From NCBI GenBank assembly GCA_004299665.1, contig SCQZ01000194.1, positions 1-5,319 of the forward strand: DNA of 5,319 nt, written 5' to 3'. Below are positions 1 to 4,687 of this stretch, piece after piece; within the stretch, counting starts at the first letter, position 1, and each line of letters opens with the position of its first letter. The notes under the pieces are model-generated. The model was not told the origin of the DNA. It saw only the letters and a list, made by a program, of their open reading frames with translations, and did no database searches. The translations under genes and the position numbers were made by a program. The DNA is from Jatrophihabitans sp. Its GTDB lineage: Bacteria > Actinomycetota > Actinomycetes > Mycobacteriales > Jatrophihabitantaceae.

Positions 1-451
1 TCACGCCGTTGCCGTCGCCGAGCACCAGTTCCGTGGAGCCGCCCCCGATGTCCGCGACCAGCACGGCGCCCCCGCCCTCGGGCAGCACCGAGGCCGCACC
101 CGCGAACGACAGCCGCGCCTCCTCCGCGCCCGCGATCACCTCCGGGTCGGCGCCGAGGGTCGCGCGGACCATGGCGACGAACTCGTCCCGGTTGCGCGCG
201 TCCCTGGTCGCGCTGGTGGCGACCATGCGGACGGACTGCGCCCCCAGGCGGGCGATCGTGGCCGCGTAGCCGGCGAGCGCCACCCGGGTGCGCTCCAGCG
301 CGTCGGCGGCCAGCAGCCCGGTCCGGTCCACGCCCTGGCCGAGGCGCACGACCTGCATCTCGCGCGTCACGTCCCGCAGCCCCCCGTCGGCCCGGTCCGC
401 TACCAGCAGCCGGATCGAGTTGGTGCCGCAGTCGATCGCCGCGACCCTCAT
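1..451 (-). CDS. ppx: Ppx/GppA family exopolyphosphatase / pppGpp phosphohydrolase, N-terminal part (runs off left edge)
   Basis: The 150 visible residues match the N-terminal actin-like ATPase lobe of the Ppx/GppA family, which hydrolyses terminal phosphates of polyphosphate and/or pppGpp in the cytoplasm. Seen: the phosphate-1 loop AIDCGTNSIRLLVA (residues 5-18), the family segment VATSATRDARNRDEF (77-91), the catalytic-Glu region AGAEEARLSFAG (107-118, Glu110/111) and the phosphate-2 loop DIGGGSTELVLGDG (134-147). The C-terminal half lies outside the window. The ATG at 449-451 overlaps the upstream DUF501 stop by four bases (ATGA) and has a GGAG Shine-Dalgarno at 457-460, five bases away, so the start is well supported. 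It is last in the visible eno cluster, as ppx2 is in M. tuberculosis. Which substrate it prefers cannot be told from the sequence. Confidence 0.95.
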   Translation of the reverse strand, partial: MRVAAIDCGTNSIRLLVADRADGGLRDVTREMQVVRLGQGVDRTGLLAADALERTRVALAGYAATIARLGAQSVRMVATSATRDARNRDEFVAMVRATLGADPEVIAGAEEARLSFAGAASVLPEGGGAVLVADIGGGSTELVLGDGNGV

Positions 452-1005
452 GCCGGCTCCACGCACGGCCCGCCGGCCCACCACTGGGGCAGCCGGGCCA
501 GCGCCTCGTCCCCGAGCGGGTTCACGCCCGGCCCGGCGGCGAGGGAATGCGCGACCAGCACGTGCAGGCACTTGACCCGGTCGGGCATCCCGCCGGCGCT
601 CACCCCGGCGATCTCGCCGACCGGGCAGATCTGCTCACGGCGCGCGAGATACGCGCGGTGCGCCCGTTCGTAGCCGGCCGCGAGGTCCGCGTCCGTCCGC
701 AGCCGCTGCGTCATCTCGCGCATCAGCCCGGACGCCTCGAGCGTGCCGACCGCGGAGGCCGCGCGCGGACAGGTGAGGTAGTACAGCGTCGGGAAGGGCG
801 TGCCGTCGGCCAGCCGCGGCGCGGTCTCGACGACGTCGGGGTTGCCGCACGGGCAGCGGTGCGCCACGGCGCGCATCGCCCGCGGCGCCCTGCCGAGTTG
901 CGCCGCGACGACCCGCCGGTCGGCGGCGGAAGGGTCGGTGGCCGGGACGTCGACAGCCGGGACGCCGGCGGCCGGGTCGTCGGCGCCCGCCCGGTCGGCG
1001 GGCAT
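448..1005 (-). CDS. DUF501 domain protein, conserved actinobacterial, function unknown
   Basis: The 185-residue product matches the DUF501 family (M. tuberculosis Rv1025 type), which lies between the FtsB/DivIC gene and ppx in many actinobacteria and has no established function. Residues 1-29 are a low-complexity Ala/Pro/Asp extension; the conserved domain starts near residue 30. Seen: HRCPCGNPDVVET (49-61), FPTLYYLTCP (71-80), an ICPVGEIAG segment (126-134) and GMPDRVKCLHVLVAHSLA (139-156). The Cys/His set (Cys51, Cys53, Cys79, Cys127, Cys146, His148, His153) suggests metal binding or structural thiols, which is inference. No signal peptide or membrane segment is visible. The ATG at 1003-1005 shares one base with the FtsB stop (TGATG) and has only a weak GAG upstream, so translation is probably coupled. 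A longer in-frame ORF reaching 1203 lies inside ftsB and I discounted it. Confidence 0.93.
   Translation of the reverse strand: MPADRAGADDPAAGVPAVDVPATDPSAADRRVVAAQLGRAPRAMRAVAHRCPCGNPDVVETAPRLADGTPFPTLYYLTCPRAASAVGTLEASGLMREMTQRLRTDADLAAGYERAHRAYLARREQICPVGEIAGVSAGGMPDRVKCLHVLVAHSLAAGPGVNPLGDEALARLPQWWAGGPCVEPA
941..985 (-). repeat. Three imperfect 15-bp tandem units in the DUF501 N-terminal extension
   Basis: Units at 941-955, 956-970 and 971-985 each begin gccggg and share most bases; a decayed fourth copy may lie at 986-1000. On the coding strand they give a five-residue period (DPAAG, VPAVD, VPATD, PSAAD). This accounts for the Pro/Ala/Asp-rich extension before the DUF501 domain. It is probably replication slippage in an unconstrained linker. 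Confidence 0.6.
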
Positions 1006-1403
1006 CACCGGCTCGCGTGCTGTACCGACGCCCAGATGCGGGTGTTCCACGATCCGGACGCGGCGGACCCGCCGTTGGGGAGCGTCGTCTTCTCGATCTC
1101 GGTCTTGGCGCCCTTGTCGACGACGACGTAGACGGTGTCGCCGGGCATCGCCAGTTGCAGGCGCTGGCGTGCCTGCTGCTGCACGTAGCCCGGATCGGAC
1201 CACTGCGCCTTCTGGCTGCGCAGCCGGGCGAGTTCCTGCTGGTCGGAGCGCAACTGCTGGTGTGCCTGCGTCAGCGCGCTGCGGCTGTTGAAGTACCGGC
1301 TCAGCGGGGAGGCGAGCAGGACGAGCAGGACGATGACGACCGTTCCGAGGACCAGCGCCCGGCCGGTGACCGCGCGCCGCGGACGGCGGGCGCGCGCCCT
1401 CAC
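1005..1403 (-). CDS. ftsB: Septum formation initiator, FtsB/DivIC family divisome protein
   Basis: The 132-residue bitopic membrane protein has a basic cytoplasmic N-terminus (RARARRPRR), one membrane segment at about residues 16-32 (ALVLGTVVIVLLVLLAS), and an outside coiled coil at about 40-68 rich in Gln, Leu, Arg and Glu. The family segment follows: WSDPGYVQQQARQRLQLAMPGDTVYVV (68-94), matching the DPxYI..ARe.L....PGE signature. It ends in a tail with WNTRIWASV (119-127), a type of motif I associate with actinobacterial homologues. FtsB/DivIC proteins form the FtsQLB complex that activates septal peptidoglycan synthesis. The start is GTG at 1401-1403, overlapping the eno TGA by four bases (GTGA); no good Shine-Dalgarno is seen, so translation probably depends on enolase termination. 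The much longer in-frame ORF extending to 2303 is eno read in a wrong frame. M. tuberculosis Rv1024 has the same place. Confidence 0.94.
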   Translation of the reverse strand: MRARARRPRRAVTGRALVLGTVVIVLLVLLASPLSRYFNSRSALTQAHQQLRSDQQELARLRSQKAQWSDPGYVQQQARQRLQLAMPGDTVYVVVDKGAKTEIEKTTLPNGGSAASGSWNTRIWASVQHASR

Positions 1404-2689
1404 CCGGCCGCGCCCGGGGTGAAGCGGTGGAAGGCCGCGGCGCCCGCGTAGCGCGCCGCGTCGTCCAACTCCTCCTCGATGCGCAGCAACTGGTTGTACT
1501 TGGCGACCCGCTCGCTGCGGGCCGGGGCGCCGGTCTTGATCTGCCCGCAGTTGGTGGCGACCGCGAGGTCGGCGATGGTGGTGTCCTCGGTCTCGCCCGA
1601 GCGGTGGCTCATCATGCACTTGTAGCCGTGCCGGTGCGCCAGATCGACAGCGTCGAAGGTCTCGGTCAGGGTGCCGATCTGGTTCACCTTCACCAGCAGC
1701 GCGTTCGCCGCGGCAATGTCGATGCCGCGCTGCAGCCGTTCGGGGTTGGTGACGAACAGGTCGTCGCCGACGAGTTGGACCTTCTCGTCGAGCTCGCCGG
1801 TGAGGGCGACCCAGCCGTCCCAGTCCTGCTCGTCGAGCGGGTCCTCGAGCGAGACGATCGGGTACGAGTCGACCAGGTCGACGTAGTAGGCCGACAGCTG
1901 GGCTGCCGTCTTCGTGGCACCCTCGAACCGGTAGCCGTCCGCGGTGTGGAACTCGCTGGCCGCGACGTCCAGGGCGAGCGCGATGTCCAGGCCCGGGGTG
2001 AGCCCGGCGGCTCGGATCGCCTCGACGATCAGGTCCAGCGCCGCGCGGTTGGACTCGAGGTCGGGCGCGAAGCCGCCCTCGTCGCCGAGCCCGGTGGCCA
2101 GCCCCTTGGCCTTGAGGACGGACTTCAGGGCGTGATACACCTCGGTGCCCTGCTGCAGCGCCTCGGCGAAGGTGGCGGCGCCGATCGGCGCGATCATGAA
2201 CTCCTGGACGTCGACGTTGGAGTCGGCGTGCGCCCCGCCGTTGAGGATGTTCATCATGGGGACCGGCAGCAGGTGGGCGTTCGGGCCGCCGAGGTAGCGA
2301 CACAGCGGCAGCCCGGCGCTGCTCGCGGCGGCCTTCGCCACCGCGAGGCTCACGCCCAGGATCGCGTTCGCCCCCAGGCGCGACTTGTCCGGCGTGCCGT
2401 CCAGGTCGCGCAACCGCTGGTCGACCAGCCGCTGGTCACTCGCCTCGTAGCCGACGAGTTCGGGCTCGATGGTGTCCCCGACCGCGGCCACCGCGACCGT
2501 GACGCCCTTGCCGCCATAACGCGTGCCGCCGTCGCGCAACTCGACAGCCTCGAACCGTCCGGTCGACGCGCCGCTCGGCACGCTCGCGCGCGCCGCCGTG
2601 CCGTCGTCGAGCAGTGCCTCGACCTCGACGGTGGGGTTCCCGCGGGAGTCGAGGATCTCGCGGGCGGCCAGGGCCTCGATGGTGGCCAC
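1400..2689 (-). CDS. eno: Enolase (phosphopyruvate hydratase)
   Basis: This is a complete 429-residue enolase, the usual bacterial length, converting 2-phosphoglycerate to phosphoenolpyruvate in glycolysis. All key residues are present: the mobile loop SVPSGASTG (36-44), His154 in GGAHADSN, Glu163 in VQEF, catalytic Glu204 in GLGDEGGFAP, the Mg ligands Asp241 (ALDVAASE), Glu282 (SLEDP) and Asp309 (VGDDLFVTN), catalytic Lys334 (LVKVNQIGT), Arg363-Ser364 in SHRSGETED and Lys385 in GQIKTGAP. The spacing from Asp309 to Lys334 equals that from Asp320 to Lys345 of yeast enolase. The start is GTG at 2687-2689, giving MATIEALAAREILDSRGNPT, with a clear Shine-Dalgarno seven bases upstream; no better upstream start exists. 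Its 3' end overlaps ftsB. It sits 79 bases after the DinB gene, so it may have its own promoter. Confidence 0.99.
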   Translation of the reverse strand: MATIEALAAREILDSRGNPTVEVEALLDDGTAARASVPSGASTGRFEAVELRDGGTRYGGKGVTVAVAAVGDTIEPELVGYEASDQRLVDQRLRDLDGTPDKSRLGANAILGVSLAVAKAAASSAGLPLCRYLGGPNAHLLPVPMMNILNGGAHADSNVDVQEFMIAPIGAATFAEALQQGTEVYHALKSVLKAKGLATGLGDEGGFAPDLESNRAALDLIVEAIRAAGLTPGLDIALALDVAASEFHTADGYRFEGATKTAAQLSAYYVDLVDSYPIVSLEDPLDEQDWDGWVALTGELDEKVQLVGDDLFVTNPERLQRGIDIAAANALLVKVNQIGTLTETFDAVDLAHRHGYKCMMSHRSGETEDTTIADLAVATNCGQIKTGAPARSERVAKYNQLLRIEEELDDAARYAGAAAFHRFTPGAAG

Positions 2690-2696
2690 GGGGATG

Positions 2697-2702
2697 CCTT
2701 TC
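2697..2702 (-). promoter_or_regulatory. Ribosome binding site of eno
   Basis: Reading the minus strand, GAAAGG ends seven bases before the GTG at 2689. It is one of the clearest Shine-Dalgarno sites in the window and fixes the non-ATG start of enolase. Confidence 0.75.
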
Positions 2703-2724
2703 GTCGTGCGACCAGAACCTGCCG

Positions 2725-2730
2725 AGCCTA
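2725..2730 (-). promoter_or_regulatory. Candidate -10 box for an eno promoter (weak)
   Basis: TAGGCT on the minus strand fits the actinobacterial TAnnnT -10 pattern and would put a transcript start near 2718, about 28 bases before the enolase GTG. No recognisable -35 lies 16-19 bases upstream, so this is only a candidate. The 79-base gap in an otherwise overlapping gene series is the main reason to expect a promoter here. Confidence 0.25.
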
Positions 2731-2731
2731 T

Positions 2732-2753
2732 CCGGCGACCCGTCGCGGGCCGG
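2732..2753 (-). terminator. Possible short hairpin after the DinB gene
   Basis: The arms are 2732-2735/2750-2753 (ccgg/ccgg) and 2739-2742/2746-2749 (cccg/cggg), with a 3-base bulge and a 3-base loop. It begins 16 bases past the DinB stop. There is no U-tract, a competing fold exists (gggc 2747-2750 with gccc 2757-2760), and in such GC-rich DNA short hairpins are common. It is a weak candidate for partial termination between the two gene blocks. Confidence 0.2.
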
Positions 2754-2768
2754 GCAGCCCCGCCGTGA

Positions 2769-3287
2769 TCAGTCCCCCGTCACACCGTCGATCCGCTCGC
2801 GCAGCAGGTCGGCGTGCCCGCAATGGCGCGCGTACTCCTCGATCATGTGGACCAGGATCCACCGCAGCGAGTGGGTGGTGTCGCTGCGCTCGCGATAGAG
2901 CGTCTCGTCGAGGTCGCGCGCTCCGGCCACGATCTCGCGGGCGTGCCCGACCTCGCCCTGCCAGTAGGCGAACGCGTCGTCGACGCACTCCTGCGTGCCG
3001 ACCGTGCCGTCGAAGTCGCCGTCAGGGTCGTCGTCGGTGCTGTAGCGCCACTCGGTCGGCTCGCCCGCGAAGGCGCGGAACCAGCCCTTCTCCACCTCGC
3101 CCATGTGCCGCACCAGGCCGAGCAGCGACAGTGACGACGGCGGCACGGCCCGCTCGGCGAGTTGTTCGGGGGTCAGGCCTTCGCACTTGAGGGCGAGCGT
3201 GGCGCGATAGTGGTCGAGGAACCCGGTGAGCGTCTCGCGCTCGCCGGCCTGTTTGGGGGTGTGCGGGCGGTTCCCGGCGAGCGTCAT
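2769..3287 (-). CDS. DinB/DUF664 family protein, putative metal-dependent enzyme
   Basis: The 172-residue product has the layout of the DUF664 branch of the DinB superfamily, four-helix-bundle proteins that usually bind one metal and include mycothiol-dependent maleylpyruvate isomerase and bacillithiol S-transferase. Seen: GLTPEQLAERAVPPSSLSLL (37-56), LGLVRHMGEVEKGWFRAFAG (56-75) with likely ligand His61, an acidic loop YSTDDDPDGDFDG (82-94), and ILVHMIEEYARHCGHADLLRE (144-164), where His147, Glu151, His155 and His158 are ligand candidates. The exact ligand set is not settled. The ATG at 3285-3287 overlaps the mazG stop by four bases (ATGA) and has a strong AAGGAG ten bases upstream. The substrate is unknown; a thiol-dependent reaction is an inference from relatives and from the probable actinobacterial host. 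M. tuberculosis has lpqU at this place between mazG and eno. Confidence 0.9.
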   Translation of the reverse strand: MTLAGNRPHTPKQAGERETLTGFLDHYRATLALKCEGLTPEQLAERAVPPSSLSLLGLVRHMGEVEKGWFRAFAGEPTEWRYSTDDDPDGDFDGTVGTQECVDDAFAYWQGEVGHAREIVAGARDLDETLYRERSDTTHSLRWILVHMIEEYARHCGHADLLRERIDGVTGD

Positions 3288-3913
3288 CGCGGTGCTGCTC
3301 CTTCGTCGGCGATCATCGCGTCCCGGTAGGCGCGGGCGGTACGGCGCAGCGCGGCCTCGGGGTCGACCCCCCGCTCGACCGCGTCCGCGACGACGGCCAG
3401 CAGCCGCTCGCCGATGTCGTCCGTCGGCCCGGGGTGGGGCTCCAGATGCGCGTGGCGGGCCCGGTCGACGAGCTTGGCGGCCAGCGCGAGCGCGGGCTGG
3501 GCGAGCGGGACGCCGTCGGTGGCGGAGGTGCGGCCCTTCTCGGCGACCTTGAGCCGCTCCCACAGTTCCACCTGCTCCTCGACGTCCCGCACGTTCGTGT
3601 CGGCGAAGACGTGCGGGTGGCGGCGGATCAGCTTCTCGGTCAGGTCGCCGGCGACGTCCTCGATGCCGAACGCCTGGCCGGGCGGGAGTTCCTGTGCGAT
3701 GCGGGCGTGGAACAGCACCTGCAGCAGCAGGTCGCCGAGTTCCTCGCGCAGCAGGGTCAGGTCGTTCGTCTCGATCGCCTCGAGGACCTCGTAGGCCTCC
3801 TCGAGCAGGTAGCGGGTGAGTGATTCGTGGGTCTGCTGCGCATCCCACGGGCAGCCGCCGGGTGAGCGCAGCCGGTCCATGATCTCGACCGCCCGCTGCA
3901 GCTCGGAGGTCAT
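3284..3913 (-). CDS. mazG: MazG nucleoside triphosphate pyrophosphohydrolase
   Basis: This 209-residue MazG hydrolyses (d)NTPs, including aberrant ones, to NMP and pyrophosphate. The N-terminal all-alpha domain is intact: GGCPWDAQQTHESL (19-32), the metal-binding EExxE at Glu38-Glu39-Glu42 (LLEEAYEVLEAI), Glu58 and Asp61 in REELGDLLLQVLFHARIA, then KLIRRHPHVFAD (94-105) and the WERLKVAEKGR linker (118-128). The C-terminal region (about 137-209, AQPALALAAKLVDRARHAH onward) resembles the second MazG repeat but lacks an EExxE motif, so there is probably one active site per chain; I regard this as the usual actinobacterial form. E. coli MazG is longer (263 residues) with two domains. The ATG at 3911-3913 shares a base with the upstream lipoprotein stop (TGATG). 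A 32-residue upstream extension in frame lies wholly inside that gene and is not MazG-like. Confidence 0.96.
   Translation of the reverse strand: MTSELQRAVEIMDRLRSPGGCPWDAQQTHESLTRYLLEEAYEVLEAIETNDLTLLREELGDLLLQVLFHARIAQELPPGQAFGIEDVAGDLTEKLIRRHPHVFADTNVRDVEEQVELWERLKVAEKGRTSATDGVPLAQPALALAAKLVDRARHAHLEPHPGPTDDIGERLLAVVADAVERGVDPEAALRRTARAYRDAMIADEGAAPR
3298..3303 (-). promoter_or_regulatory. Ribosome binding site of the DinB gene
   Basis: AAGGAG on the minus strand lies inside the mazG 3' end, ten bases before the DinB ATG. It is the closest match to the full anti-Shine-Dalgarno complement noted here and suggests the DinB gene can be translated independently despite the ATGA overlap. Confidence 0.75.
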
Positions 3914-4512
3914 CACCGGGCCGGCTGCGCGTCCGGGAATCTCAAGGTCACGAAGGCCGGGGCCCCCGCGCCGCCGGAGCCGTCCAGCCCGTAGGCCTTG
4001 GGGTCCCACGTGCCGTACCGCGGGCTCACCGTCACGTGGAAGTCGAGGTTCTTCAGCAGCGAGGTCGGGTCCACCGTGCCCTGCTGCACCAACCCGCTGA
4101 TGGTCTGGTTCAGCACGACGACGCGCACGAACAGGTTGACGAACGCCTCGGTGTACCCGGTGATGTGGTACATCTGCGCGATCTGGTCGGGAGTCTTGCC
4201 GGCCAGTTGCGTGGTGATCTGTTCCTGGATCGTGGCCTCGCTGGGCCGCCCGCCCGGCAGCCGGTTCAAGATCTTGTCGAACAGCCGGTCCTGCAGCATC
4301 ACGGTCAGCACGAAGGTACGCGCCGGCTCCTCGACGGTGGCCCCGCCGTTGCCTTGGGACTGCACCGGCTGGGCCGCCGTCGTGAGGTAGCTCGCGACCT
4401 GCGAGTCGGTGATGGTGTGGCCGTTGTACGTCGCCGCGACACCGACCTTGCTGGTGCAGCCGGCGGCCACCAGGGCGAGGACCGCGAGCGTGGCGGGAAC
4501 GAGCAGGCGCAT
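3913..4512 (-). CDS. SurA N-terminal-like lipoprotein upstream of mazG
   Basis: The 199-residue product begins with a lipoprotein signal: one Arg, a hydrophobic stretch (residues 3-17) and the lipobox VAAGC with Cys19 as the lipidation site. The mature part starts VGVAATYNGHTITDSQVASYL (23-43), the VNG..I...dv pattern of SurA-N/trigger-factor-like chaperone domains, followed by helices (about 61-155) and the tail FHVTVSPRYGTWDP (158-171). No parvulin PPIase domain is visible, so any role would be chaperone-like at the outer face of the membrane; that is inference. The ATG at 4510-4512 was chosen. An in-frame GTG at 4516-4518 adds two residues and has a GAGAG ten bases upstream (4529-4533), so it is an equally good start. 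The ORF opens at GTG 4542, but that start would place ten extra residues, including an acidic one, before the signal peptide. SurA-like genes beside mazG occur in other actinobacteria. Confidence 0.85.
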   Translation of the reverse strand: MRLLVPATLAVLALVAAGCTSKVGVAATYNGHTITDSQVASYLTTAAQPVQSQGNGGATVEEPARTFVLTVMLQDRLFDKILNRLPGGRPSEATIQEQITTQLAGKTPDQIAQMYHITGYTEAFVNLFVRVVVLNQTISGLVQQGTVDPTSLLKNLDFHVTVSPRYGTWDPKAYGLDGSGGAGAPAFVTLRFPDAQPAR

Positions 4513-4667
4513 TCTCACGGACAACAGACTCTCACGCCCCACGCGCCGGGCCGCTTCCCCCCTCGCCGGGCCACCGGCCGGGGCTACATCCGGTCACACG
4601 GACGGGGAAGCGGGACCCGGGGCGCGGCTTCCCCTCCCGTGTCACCAGAAATCCGGCGACCGGATGG
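4513..4667. other. Non-coding gap between the nuclease gene and the lipoprotein gene
   Basis: The gap holds most of the duplicated palindromes described separately (4551-4687). No convincing -10/-35 pair is visible for the lipoprotein-mazG block on the minus strand. A direct repeat of tctcacg occurs at 4513-4519 and 4530-4536, just before the lipoprotein start; the second copy includes part of its GAGAG ribosome-binding candidate. No small ORF with a credible start was found. Confidence 0.5.
4551..4613. repeat. Palindromic unit 1 (63 nt), partly degenerate
   Basis: The outer arms ccgcttcccc (4551-4560) and ggggaagcgg (4604-4613) are perfect 10-bp complements. An inner 5-bp hairpin gccgg/ccggc lies at 4565-4569/4574-4578. 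The right part (4592-4613) is a 21/22 direct match to 4666-4687 of unit 2, exactly 74 bases away, and the left arm matches 4625-4634 at 9/10, also 74 bases away. The middles of the two units do not resemble each other. Confidence 0.8.
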
Positions 4668-4687
4668 TCACACGGGCGGGGAAGCGG
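4625..4687 (-). terminator. Palindromic unit 2: long hairpin across the nuclease-gene stop, likely terminator
   Basis: The arms 4625-4646 and 4666-4687 pair at 19 of 22 positions, and directly inside them 4651-4656 (atccgg) pairs perfectly with 4660-4665 (ccggat) around a 3-base loop. A 4-base bulge, agaa, is at 4647-4650. This makes a stem of about 25 pairs. The right arm encodes the last residues (ASPPV) and the TGA of the DUF559-like gene, so an mRNA from that gene folds here at once on ending. There is no U-tract in the minus-strand transcript, which is frequent for actinobacterial terminators. It could instead be a REP-like element or a protein-binding palindrome. Confidence 0.65.

Noticed and set aside
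9..269. 86-codon plus-strand frame at the left edge
   Set aside because: Ser/Pro/Thr/Ala-rich shadow of the ppx gene; the opposite strand carries clear Ppx/GppA motifs.
1005..2303. Long minus-strand frame giving a 432-residue protein ending in FtsB
   Set aside because: Only the last 132 residues are FtsB-like; the rest is eno read in another frame as Arg/Pro/Gly-rich sequence. The GTG at 1403 is the supported start.
2730..2740. 11-base match atccggcgacc shared with 4651-4661, both in gaps
   Set aside because: In about 5 kb of GC-rich sequence several chance 11-base matches are expected; nothing around it is shared.
1427..3190. 587-codon open frame on the plus strand opposite eno and the DinB gene
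   Set aside because: Its translation is Val/Arg/Asp/Gly-rich with no family motif and exactly shadows well-supported minus-strand genes; long antisense open frames are expected in DNA this GC-rich.
4513..4536. tctcacg direct repeat as a possible regulatory site for the lipoprotein gene
   Set aside because: Only seven bases, and one copy coincides with the ribosome-binding candidate; too short to claim as an operator.
4592..4673. CRP/GlxR-like half-sites (tcaca) in the repeat arms
   Set aside because: The half-sites in 4592-4613 and 4666-4687 are in direct orientation 74 bases apart, and no TGTGA-N6-TCACA spacing occurs, so no CRP-type operator is supported.
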